A stretch of 64,000 nt of DNA from Anisodus tanguticus (lineage: Eukaryota > Streptophyta > Magnoliopsida > Solanales > Solanaceae). The translations under genes and the position numbers were made by a program. The stretch lies in assembly GCA_034509755.1 (NCBI GenBank), contig CM067548.1, forward strand, positions 35,448,898 to 35,512,897, read 5' to 3'. Under the pieces are notes generated by a model that worked only from the letters and a program-made list of their open reading frames with translations, was not told the origin of the DNA and did no database searches. Shown here piece by piece: positions 32,070-42,600 of this stretch. Numbering within the stretch: the first letter of the stretch is position 1; each line of letters starts with the position of its first letter.

Positions 32070-32693
32070 TTAAATAGTTGCCTAAATCTCATCGACTGAA
32101 TCATGCTTAAATAAATCAAGGATGGAGTCTCCCACCTCGTCCAATTTGGTTGACAAGAAGTTAATATTTTCCATCTCTTGGAGACATATATGAACCGGCT
32201 GAGGTTCTAATGCTTGGATCCTTTGCGCGATCTGTGAAACTGTCTCGGCTAAGGATTTTTTCAGGATAGTAGTCTCCCATCGAGGTTCCTCTGTCAGGTT
32301 TTCATCAAGTTGTTTATTCAGCTTTGGTTAGTCCAAAGCTTTTTCTTCATGTGGCATTATCTCTGAAGAGATTGAGTCGAATGCCCGCTCGATAGCCTTA
32401 GCTACGGTAGACTCAGAAATTTCCTGCTTATCGACCACCTTAGCGATGGATATCATGTGCAACTTTTGCTTCATCTTGCGCAAGGCTTTGACACGCTGCA
32501 TTATTCTTTTCTGAGTCCTAGATACGACACTCGGTTGTGCCTCTTTCTTTCTGGAAGCCTAATTGATAAACCACTTCCCCTCCTCTATATTGGCGGTTGG
32601 CTTAATCATCCTCCGGGGTTTCAGCTGACCTTCATCCCTCACTATGATACGTAGAGAAGAAACACCTTCTTTTACATTGAACTCAGCCACTCT

Positions 32694-35227
32694 CTATTTA
32701 GCTATGGGGAGTGATTCTTCATCTATTTGGGGCACGCTCGGATTCTCATCGACCGATAGCCATGCTTGCCCCCCAAGTCTGCGCTTGGGATCTGCTGGGT
32801 CCCTTTTGAATTTCTGGTAATGTTTGTAAGGTTCTCGAGCAATGTTCTCTGGTGTATAAGGGCGGCCATGAAAACTGCTTCCAGCTGGATGGCTGCCCGT
32901 GTCCTTATATATGTCACGTAAGCTGCCTAGCCGATCAAACACAGAAGTTTTTGTCGCCTCCTCTTTACCAGTGGGCCTCTTTGGGACCCATATATTTTTC
33001 ATTGGTTGTTTCCCCTTGACATCCTTTGATTGATCTGGCTTAGCAAAGGACACCATAAATATCGGTACTGCGGGAAAGAGGTCAGTATCAACAGACATTT
33101 CAGCTATGCTTTTATCGGCTAGCATGAACCTCCCCTCATTGATGCCCTTTTGAATTTCCTTCTTGAAGACCACACAATTAGAAGTAGCATGGCTATATGA
33201 GTTGTGCCATTTGCAGTATTTCTTATCCTTGAGCTCTTCGGCAGGCGGAATCCTATGGCCATCAAGCAGCCGAATCTGTTTATCTTTAAGAAGATGATCA
33301 AAGATCTGATCTGCCTTTGTAATGTCAAACGAGTAACCGACCATGTCATCAATTAAACTCGTCTAATTGTCTTTCGTAGCTTTCAAGGCTGGGCAAAAAT
33401 AAACCTTACCACTAACAATCTCGGCTACCATTGCATCTGCCGTGTAATCGGCCGATTCTGAGTCAGGCTCAATAATTGATACCAAATGGAAGCCCCAGTT
33501 TTAGTTAGCTCTTCTTTTTTCCTTCTCCTTCTCCTAGATATACTGCTCTATTTGGCTAGCCTTCTCGGCTAACTGGCTTAAGTTAGAGAAGAATTGTCCC
33601 ACTAATTTCTCTTTTAGCTGAGTATGCATGTTGTTGATTATCATGTGGGCGCATTCCGATTCAGGGAAGTGTACAATGCATTTCCCAACCTTCCTTCTGA
33701 ATCTCTCGATATAATCGGTAGCCGACTCATCTACATGTTGCTTAAGATTCATCAAATTAGTTACAGTGACCTGAGGTTGTGGCCAATAAAATCTATCATG
33801 GAAATAACACTCCATGTCAGCCCAACTCTGCATGGAGTCGGGGGTCAAGGATGAGTACCAGGAAAATATTGTTCCAGTTAGAGAAATAGGGAACAACTAC
33901 AGCTTGTGATACTCGTTCTGGCCAACTTCGCCACATTGGGCAGTAAATCTGTCGATGTGCTCGATGGTAGATTTGTCGTCATCACCCGAGAAGGTGGCGA
34001 AATCAGACGTTTTGAAGCCTCTTGGCAATGGTGCTATCTGATCTACCCAATCGGGGTAGGGCTTCCTGTAAATAGGCACGTCCAAGGGTTTCAGTTGGAT
34101 GCCAAAGTACCTATTCATGATATTCACAATAGTTTCAGGGTTCATTAGTTATGAAGTCCCCTGCCGATTCTCAGCTAGAACCGGCTGGTAGGCGTTCTAA
34201 ACTAGATGCCTCTATTCTGTACCTTGTTGAGCAGGGCTTTGAAAGTTGTAGGTATTATGCTGTCCATTACCAATAGGTGGGGTATATCCCCATTGCTGTT
34301 ATTGGGCATATCCACCAAAGCCTACAACCTGAGCTCCTGGAACAGCCGACAGAGCCTAAGGATAAGGTGGAACAGTGTTCCATATCTGCTCTCCCCGGAC
34401 ATCAGCCGTTCTTGAAAGGTTTGCGCTTCCTGAATGGTATGGATTGGGTACCGACTGTGACTATTGGAATGGTGTCTCGCTGTAGACAGCGTCACCAGAG
34501 AGCCGAGTAGAGTCATAACCAGGGGCCACCGGCTGCCAATTCGACTGGCCAACATTGGTCGCATGTATCGTAGGGCCGTTTGCAGGAACGTACATCATAA
34601 CGAGCGGCAATCCAAAGTGTCTAGATGCCTGAACTGGTCTCCGAGCCATATTGATCTGTCCATACTGCAGACTCGCTTGGTCGAGTGGGACAGTTTGCCC
34701 CCAGCATGTAGTGGCAACCATACAGTAAACTGGTTACCAAGTGACTGGGCTTGTGCTCCTAGGTGTGCTATCGGTTGTACCTGAGTAGGTACTGACTGAT
34801 ACACATTCGGCTGAGGAACAACACCTGGAGTCACAGTTGCATGTTGCACAGCGCCATTCGTCAGAGGGATGGCAGAACTAGCTAAACATTCTCCTGGATG
34901 CAGGAGATTGGCTTACAGTTCCCTCGCTTGCTGAACCTCATTATGCACTATTGGCTTGACAATGTCAGCCAACTGTTTGGAAACCTGGTACATAATGTCG
35001 TGGATGCCTAAGTCAATCTGTTGTCTAATGAATGATGTGGTCATGACAGTTGGACCTTCAGGTTGGCTAAGTTCACCCACAACTTGGGTTGATGGAGGAA
35101 ATGGAGGGGTATCAACCGATGTAGGCATACCCAAGGAAAATAGTGGCTTGTTGTTCCTTCTGGGAGGATTCTGTTTAGGATGTGGACTAGACTCTGGGTT
35201 CATTTTCTTACCAGACCTTAGGCGCAT
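32694..35227 (-). pseudogene. gypsy gag (decayed)
   Basis: Start at 35227 (MRLRSGKKMNPESSP), then a Pro-rich region and a Gln/Pro-rich stretch in broken frames (34322-34849). The gag domain is split over 33897-34145 (GFKTSDFATFSGDDDKSTIEH) and 33534-33896 (FSWYSSLTPDSMQSWADME, DYIERFRRKVGKC). A frame break follows, then 32694-33344 with a zinc-binding motif (KYCKWHNSYSHATSNC). It would form the capsid. Confidence 0.8.
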
Positions 35228-35284
35228 ACGCCAATCGTGATCTTGACCTGTAGAATCAAACTTCGCTATAGAGTTACCTATGGT

Positions 35285-35304
35285 CCCACTGGGCGTGCCA
35301 AATT
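35285..35304 (-). other. PBS region of the Tat-like element
   Basis: The minus strand reads TTTGGCACGCCCAGTGGGAC directly after the 5' LTR, a common post-LTR sequence in plant gypsy elements. The priming tRNA is not identified here. Confidence 0.7.
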
Positions 35305-36012
35305 TTTTCCCTTCTGAAATGTCTGTCGTTTATCGGCTGACGAAATCGGATGAGAAATTGATTCCTTAACTAAGCGATTTCGGATGGAAGCGGAACTCTA
35401 ACTTCCAGCAATGAGTTCCCCAACTACTCTACAAAGTGTTAGGATGGTGATTGAATAAACTAAGTAGTAAGAAATATAAATACAGCTAGAGTGCAGAAAA
35501 AGCGATGAAGATAAAATGAATATAAAATAAGTTGTTTTGATTGATTGGGTGTGTGTTCTTCTGTACAAATGATCCTATAAATATATATTACAAGAAAAAA
35601 GAAATGTGATCCCCCTATGTTAGTCATTAGACTACCCACTAGATCCACTAGCCAACTATGAGGAGGTGGTGTCGATATTTACTCATTGTTTTCCTCTTGT
35701 ATGATTAATGGCACTTCCCTCTAGCTGTTGATGGTTGTTGTCATTTCTTGGGGTCTAGAAGGTTCTTTGACTTGGTATTCGAGGTGTCCAAATATGTGTA
35801 GGTCTCAATCATTTTCCTCGAAATTATGACTCGGCTGGGCTACCATAATAGTCGATGAAGCCTTTTTAGCCAAGGGTTAGGACTAGTGGATTCGGCTAAG
35901 AGTCAGTTCGGTTATCGACTTAGAATTTTATTGCCTGCTCATTTTGAGGTTTTCACCTTCGGCTGGCACTTGATTCGGCTAAACACTTAAGAGTATTTTT
36001 TGAGTGTTAACA
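35305..36012 (-). repeat. 5' LTR of the Tat-like element
   Basis: 708 bp matching 23740-24456 with many single-base differences. The inner terminal TG has decayed to TT. The outer end TTAACA abuts target duplication GTTTC. Confidence 0.9.
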
Positions 36013-36017
36013 GTTTC

Positions 36018-36574
36018 ATTGAGCTTATATTGTCCATCCTTGATGATTTGGATTAGTTCGGTTGAAGAACATCACTATTATTGTTTTATTGGACTTGAAA
36101 AGAACTTGTTGAAGAAATCAAAGTGAGCCTATTTATTTTTGTAAGTTTGAGTTGAATCTAACCACTAGGAAAATGTTGGGATAGGTACTACAATGTTGAA
36201 TATCAAACTTGGATTCATTCTGAATTGATTTAGACTGATCTAGATTGATTTTGAAGCTCAATTGTGGTGAAATTTCTAACAATAATCATGACGATCTGTT
36301 AAGATTTATGACTAAATTCTTACAATTCTTTAGGATTGGTTGCCAGAATTTGTGATAAGCTAAGTTTTCCCATTAATCCAAAATCCTGATGTTCTAGTTC
36401 CACAATATTTTCTGACAAGTTGTAACTGTCAAAATTATATTTACATAACTTCATAAAATGAGGTAAAAACTTAAACAACAACACAAAAGATCATATTTGT
36501 GCAAATCTCCTTAAACCATTACCTTTAGACTTGGGCCCAAAAAATCAGAAAAGCCCAGCTCACAGCAAAGCCGC
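36018..36574. other. intergenic
   Basis: No gene or element recognised. The right part may be the promoter side of the SET-domain fragment. Confidence 0.4.
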
Positions 36575-36697
36575 CATGGAAGAAGCTGAAATGGGCAGTG
36601 GAGCTAGTAATCTCAGACTCGCCTTTAACTTGTACAACCCAATCAGATTCATGTTTGGGACACTCCCTTTTCGTCTCTAATTTCCCTGAAGTCGGAG

Positions 36698-36732
<35 letters not shown>

Positions 36733-36963
36733 TAATCACAACTCTTTTTCTTGATTTTCTTATATGAATGATACATGATTTGAGGAATGAATGATTATTT
36801 ATATTATTGTAAGAGAGGTTTAGAAGCAACTCGTGATATTAGGAAAGGGGAATTGATACTTAGAATACCAAAGAGAGCGTTAATGACTAGTCAAAGTCTT
36901 ATGATGAACGATGAGGTGTTGTTCATTGCTGTAAAGAAGTACCCTTCTCTCTCCTCTACTCAG
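36575..36963 (+). pseudogene. SET-domain protein methyltransferase, N-terminal exons (fragment)
   Basis: An ATG at 36575 opens MEEAEMGSGASNL. After a frame change the text reads SCLGHSLFVSNFPEVGG to 36698, with a GT donor next to it. An intron of about 117 bp (36699-36815), containing a (TA)n run, ends in AG. Exon 2 (36816-36963) continues GLEATRDIRKGELILRIPKR and MMNDEVLFIAVKKYPSLSSTQ with a GT donor at 36964. This is the start of the SET domain in plant Rubisco-LSMT/SETD-like lysine methyltransferases. No later exons were found before 39440. The frame change in exon 1 and the missing remainder mark it as a fragment. Confidence 0.6.
36700..36727. repeat. (TA)n microsatellite
   Basis: Alternating TA, at the 5' end of the putative intron of the SET-domain fragment. 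Confidence 0.9.
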
Positions 36964-37389
36964 GTGATTCTTTTTTTTATTTTCCTTTTACACTTTGTTT
37001 GGATGGTTGTTTCATAGTGTATTGTATTGTATCATACTGAATTGTCTTGATGGATACAATGTTATTGTACATAATGTCACACATTATCAATTTGAATGAC
37101 AAACCTACAAGAAAAGTAGGATACGAGGTAGAACTACTATGAAAGGTAGGGTAAAAAATAAGAGGAAAATAAATAAGGTAACAGTGCGATCACACCAAAT
37201 AGGTTGTTACACAAAATGGAACTTTTCGTCGTTACATAACGATGAATTTTAACAATATCATACAATAGAATTTAAGTTACGATAAAAATAAACATTGTAT
37301 TTAAACTAGCAACACAACTCAATACAACAGGCAACCATCCAAACAGAGTGTTAACTATGGAGTATAAGAATTAGAACTTGGGTTTTGCT

Positions 37390-38136
37390 TAGAGATGGCA
37401 GTGGATCTAGATCCGGTGGATCCAGATCCGTTTTATAGGATATGGATCTTCAAAATTTGGACCCGACAGATCCGGATCGGACCCGGACCCGGATCCGTTT
37501 CTGACCGTTTGGATCTGGATCTGGATCTGGATCTTGTATTTGAGATCTATATCCAGTCCAGATCCGACCCGTGTATCTATTTTTATTAAATATATTCATA
37601 ACGTAGAATGTAATTTTATAAGTATTTTCTTAAAATTGCTAAGCACATCCTTGCAAGTTTAATTCTCAAAACAAGTTTAATTTATCCACGCGTTAACTCA
37701 AAAACTAAAAAATAAAGAGGTAACTTCGATAATAAAATCAATATTATATTAGTGAATGACTAACATCTCCATAGACAAATAGTTAAAATTATATTCACTT
37801 CATTTGTGAAGATTCCAAGCACATGCAAGTTCTGCATTGTGGAAATACTAGTCACCATTTTCCATAAATATTGTCATTGTCCAACATTTTTAATTAATAG
37901 CTCACAATCAAAACGAGACAACGAATAAAATATCTCATATGAACATTTCAAAATTGAAACACAGTAAACTGTTAGCTAAATAAAATCATTTGTCAGTTCA
38001 AAATTTTTTTTTAGCAAGGCAAATTTTTTTACATGTGGACCCTGTGGATCCGATGGATCTGGATCCGGGTATGAAAAACAGATCTGGATCTGGATCTAGT
38101 AGGATCCGGTCCAGATCCGACCCGTTGCCATCCCTA
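37390..38136. mobile_element. hAT-type MITE with GGATCC-rich subterminal repeats
   Basis: 747 bp flanked by a perfect 8-bp duplication GTTTTGCT (37382-37389 and 38137-38144), the hAT hallmark. Ends are inverted: TAGAGATGGCA on the left, complement of TGCCATCCCTA on the right. Both ends (37395-37580 and 38036-38130) are packed with GATCCGG/GGATCTGGATC-type hexamer repeats, as expected for transposase-binding subterminal sites. The interior is AT-rich and non-coding. Confidence 0.9.
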
Positions 38137-38144
38137 GTTTTGCT

Positions 38145-39360
38145 TTGTTTGGACTAAAGACATGAACTTTATGTTTTTGGAGTTTTATGTGATCAACTAG
38201 TAATGTGTAGTTAACTCAATATGTTGCTGAAAGTGTGGTATATATTAGCTGGATATAAAAGATTATGGAGCTATATATCTACTGTTGTTCTTGAAGCAAA
38301 TTGGTATAGCTTTGGGGCTTAATAGGTGGGAGAAATAGCAACGATATCTCTGCAAGATGTAATGACTGACAGAGATTGTGCTTGTATAGCCGTCGGTTTT
38401 CCTAAATTCAATTCAACTACACCTGATACCAACCAATTTGATAAGCCTGACTCATTCCACTCCTTGATTGGAGGATGAATGTTATCCCATAGACAATCAA
38501 TTTTAGTGTTTTTCGGTACACAGAGATCTCTTCTTCGTCAATCTTAGATAAGGCCTTTCTGAGAGATAGTATATCGGCAACGAGAGCATCACCTCGCTTT
38601 TAAAACAAAAAAGAAAAATTGCATCAGGAAAATATTGTGTTTTTGTTTTGGAAATACCTAATAAAAAAGAGAAATAACCTTACTTCCAAACTTTGAAGTA
38701 AAATGAAAATGAAAGAAAAATGGTCTGTTATGAGTACCTTCAAAATAGTTTTTTAATCTTCTAAGTTTGTCAAAAGTTAACATTTTTAGTCTTTACCAAA
38801 TATATAATTTATGTTCGTTAGATTTAATAGAAATAATGATTTTTTAATTCTATAAACATCTAGAAAGTTTCATCAAATTCTAGAATATACAACATAAAAA
38901 ACTATACCAGATACTGAAAAGATATAGAAAACAATAACAAAAGTTACATCTAAAAAAATTACACCAGACTTTAGAAATAACTCAAAAATAGTACAAATTA
39001 TAAAAACTATATCTTTAAATTTGAGTTCCTGACTTCCTGCTAATTTTTCTTTCTTTCTCACCATACCGATTTTTGATCGGGGCTACCAACCAATCAACCA
39101 TCTCTCCGAAAGATTATTTTTATTTTATTCATCTGAATAGAACATGACCATTTTTACTTCTATAGGTTTTTCCATAATAGGGATATATGCGAGAACTCTT
39201 ACCCATATATTATCATTTCTTCAGAATTACCCGCTCATAGCACGAAACTCCGTAAATATTTACTAATAAAGATTAAAATTGTTAACTTTTGATAAATATA
39301 AAAGATTAAAACTTCTCAATGCAAACTTAAGAGACTATTTCGAACTTACACTCAAAACAT
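38145..39360. other. intergenic, upstream of uL15m
   Basis: No gene supported. AT-rich, with no clear TATA box assignable to the downstream gene. Confidence 0.4.
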
Positions 39361-39612
39361 ATGGAACCAATTTTTCATTTTTCCAGTATTTCTTTTTTTC
39401 CAAAGGTTCACTGCCATAGCTCAACCATAAACCCTAGAACTAGAAATGTGGAGAAGAAGAATCACTTCATTACTATCAGCTTCACTCCAAAATGCTCCAA
39501 CCCACATCCAACCCATCAATATTACCCGACCCATATTCACATCTTCCCAAAAGTCTCAATCTTTGAAATTTTCTCAACACCCCATTGGATCATTGGGGTT
39601 GCAGTTTCATAG
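39361..39612 (+). promoter_or_regulatory. possible upstream ORF overlapping the uL15m start
   Basis: An ATG at 39361 opens an 83-codon frame that runs over the uL15m start codon at 39446 in another frame. If transcription starts upstream of 39361 it could reduce translation of uL15m. The transcription start is unknown, so this is only a possibility. Confidence 0.25.
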
Positions 39613-42600
39613 AGACTACAGTCTTTTGAGCCTAAATGATTTGCAAGATAATAAGGGTGCAAGAAAGCAGAAGACCCGAAAGGGAAGAGGTATCGGGTCG
39701 GGTAAAGGAAAGACAGCGGGTCGAGGACATAAGGGTCAGAAAGCTAGAGGTACACATAAGTTTGGATTTGAAGGTGGACAAACCCCACTTCGTCGACGTG
39801 TCCCTAAGCGTGGGTTTAAGAACCCATTTAGTCTCACATTTCAGGTATTTTTAAAAGTTTAAAATTTTTAATAGTTTGAACATTCTTGAAAAAAGTTATA
39901 TACTCCCTCCCACCTTCCCAATTTATGTCGCACCATTTGACTAGGCACGGGATTTAGAAAAAAAGAGTACTTTTCAAATTTGTGGTCCAAAATAAGCCTT
40001 AGAAGTTTATGTTGCTGTTAATCATCTCATAAAGTTAAATTATTTCTAAATATAGAAAAGTGACATTCTTATTGGGACAGACTAAAAAGTAAATGGTGTG
40101 CATAAATTGGGACAGATGGAGTAGATTAATTTTTTTAGAGGGGAGTATTCATTGAGTAAATATGAGATGTTACATATCAGTTTCTGGTTGTTAATGTAAA
40201 AATTTAATGAAAAGTAAGTAGGACATGTAGAATGGGAGTGGTAGTTTGGAAAATTTGATAGTTTGTGAATGTTTTATGTGAATGTAGTACTAAATTAGGT
40301 ATTTTACTGCTTTTTGGTATTGCTTTGATCTCAGCAGTGATTTGATCACGTTGCTTTGATCACGTTGAAGTTCAAAATTTGAGTAGTTTGAACATTATCG
40401 AAAAAGTTATATAAACTAACATTGTTATTTAATTGGGAATTGGTATGTTGGTTGAAGAAGATTAAGAGCTGATGAAGCTGAAAGCTTTACTGTGCTTTTG
40501 TAGCATTTCAGGATCTGGTTGAATATTTATGAGGAAGTTCTTCATATTTCTCTTTAATAATATTAGCATTTGATGGATGAGTATAAGCTGTAACTCACAA
40601 AGTCTGGGTTGAGTGGGGAAAGACGAAACTTATTTGTTCTCTAATCTTCTGTTGTGGCTTCACACATTAAATTGAAACAGTGGAAATGAGGCTTTCTTTT
40701 GCTGGATACACTCAGCAGTCTCAGCAGTTGATTTCACGTCAAAGTTCAAATTTGAATAGTTTGAACATTCTTGAAAAAGTTGTATAAAATAACATTAAAA
40801 TAATTTTGATAGAGGGGAGTATTCATTGAGTAAATATGAGATGTCACATATTAGTTTCTGGTTGTTTGCTGATAGAATGAAGGAAAAAATGGTCCAAAGC
40901 TAGGGTTCTACACAATTGTTTGTTAATATAAAATCTAATTAAAAGAAAGTAGGACATGTAAAATGGGAGGGGGTAGTTTGGAAAATTTGATAGTTTGTGA
41001 GTGTTTTATGTGAAGGTAGTCTGTTTGAAGAGACTTTGATATGGATGCTTGGAATTGGTTACAGGATGAGTGTAGCTGATGTTCTGATTTTACTTTATGT
41101 TGCATTAGGAAGAACAATTGAAGGAGAAAGACCATAGTTGCATCACCTTTAGCTAGTACATGCTCCTTATTTGCAAGTTTTTCCGGATATATGCTCGATA
41201 ATATACTGATATAAGAAAAATTTGAACTTCTGATGCATATCTAACTTTTTGAATGGGCTGTTGCAATTGGTAGTGGTCATTTTATCATGTTGAGGTAGGA
41301 GGTCGAGAATGCCCATAAAGTGATTAAAATGACATCTTTATTCTAAGGATGCATTCTAGTGTTGTCAGTATATCATGTAGACATATAGGCCAGTGAATTT
41401 GTATTATTTCAATGTGGAACCATGCAGCTATATAAACCCAGATAAAACACCTTTCACTTAAATTTTAGAAATGGTGTAATCTCAAATGAAGGGCACATTT
41501 TACATTTTACAAGTAAAATCTAAGTTGTGTTCTCATTGATAGCGTTAGAAGCTGTATGTATTTTTGTTTGCTTTGCACACTTTTTTCTCTTTTTGTTTTG
41601 TTTTGTTTTTCGTTTTTGGGCTCGGTGCTTGCACAATGATCGACAAACCAGTATAAGCATACCTACTTCAGTTCTCACTGAGGTCCTCTTCGCTGCTACC
41701 TTTGGCTACACTATCCTCTATGTTTAATATCACTACAGTTTATAACGGTGCAGAGAGTTGTTGGCAATTTAGTGATTTTATACTTTAGTTCTGCAAGGTT
41801 AGTGATATATTTGTGTTGACTGCCTAAGCATGAGTTTGTCAATCCTGTAGTTAGAGGTCATGAAAAATTTCTCTCCTCTTTTCCTAAAGTCACTGTTCAC
41901 CTTAGCATCCAGTGTCACAGCTCTGTGGTTGTTTTTATAGGATTGAAACATAAACTAGGGAACTACCTCCCTGTCATCTACTTTCTTTTTCTTGTTGAAT
42001 GTCAATACTCAATAAGATCTCAGTGATGAACAAAGGCACAAAATAGTCTCATCACACAAAAGTTCTAAAAATAAAAGGCATGAAGGAGATGCATACAGTG
42101 GTGAAAAGAGTAGAAAGGACATAAACAGAAACCTATAACATCTGTAGAGGGGGCAGCAATTGTAGATTATTATGATAAGTTGTTTAAAGAGGAAGCGGAG
42201 TGGAGTCCTACTGTGGGGGTTTAGGGTTCAGCCAAATCGGAGGGGAGGAGGGTGAGTGGTTGGAAAGGGCTATGAAGGAGGAGGAAGTGAAAAGAGCGAT
42301 GGAGTGTTGTGCGGGTGACAAAGCTCCGGGGCCAGATGGCTTCTCTTTGCCTTTTTTTTCCAGCATTGCTGGAATACGGTCAAAACCGATATGATGGATA
42401 CTATTACTGAGTTTCATGATAGTGGTGAATTTGAAAAAGTTTGAATGCCTCGTTCATTGTCATTATCCCTAAATGGGAGGGAGCTACAAGCATGAAGGAT
42501 TATAGACCTATTAGTCTAGTAGGAAGCATCAACACGATTATTTCTAAGGTGCTTTCCATTAGACTTACGAATGTGCTGGATGTGACTGTTTCTACTTCAC

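Larger units (their letters stand above)
23740..36012 (-). mobile_element. Tat-like Ty3/gypsy retrotransposon with antisense extra ORF
   Basis: Two similar LTRs (23740-24456 and 35305-36012) bound a 10.8-kb interior. The target duplication GTTTC lies at 23735-23739 and 36013-36017. The minus strand encodes gag, protease, RT-RNase H and integrase in gypsy order. The plus strand between integrase and 3' LTR carries a decayed antisense ORF. The PBS region (TTTGGCACGCCC...) and PPT are in place. Extra ORFs in this position are known from Tat-lineage plant gypsy elements. All frames are broken, so it is non-autonomous. The motif AGCCGA/TCGGCT occurs about 40 times. Confidence 0.92.

Noticed and set aside
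37395..37589. Asp/Leu/Pro repeat protein
   Set aside because: It is a translation of the GGATCT/GGATCC subterminal repeats of a hAT MITE.
38145..39360. Further exons of the SET-domain gene
   Set aside because: No frame with SET-domain motifs was found after 36963.
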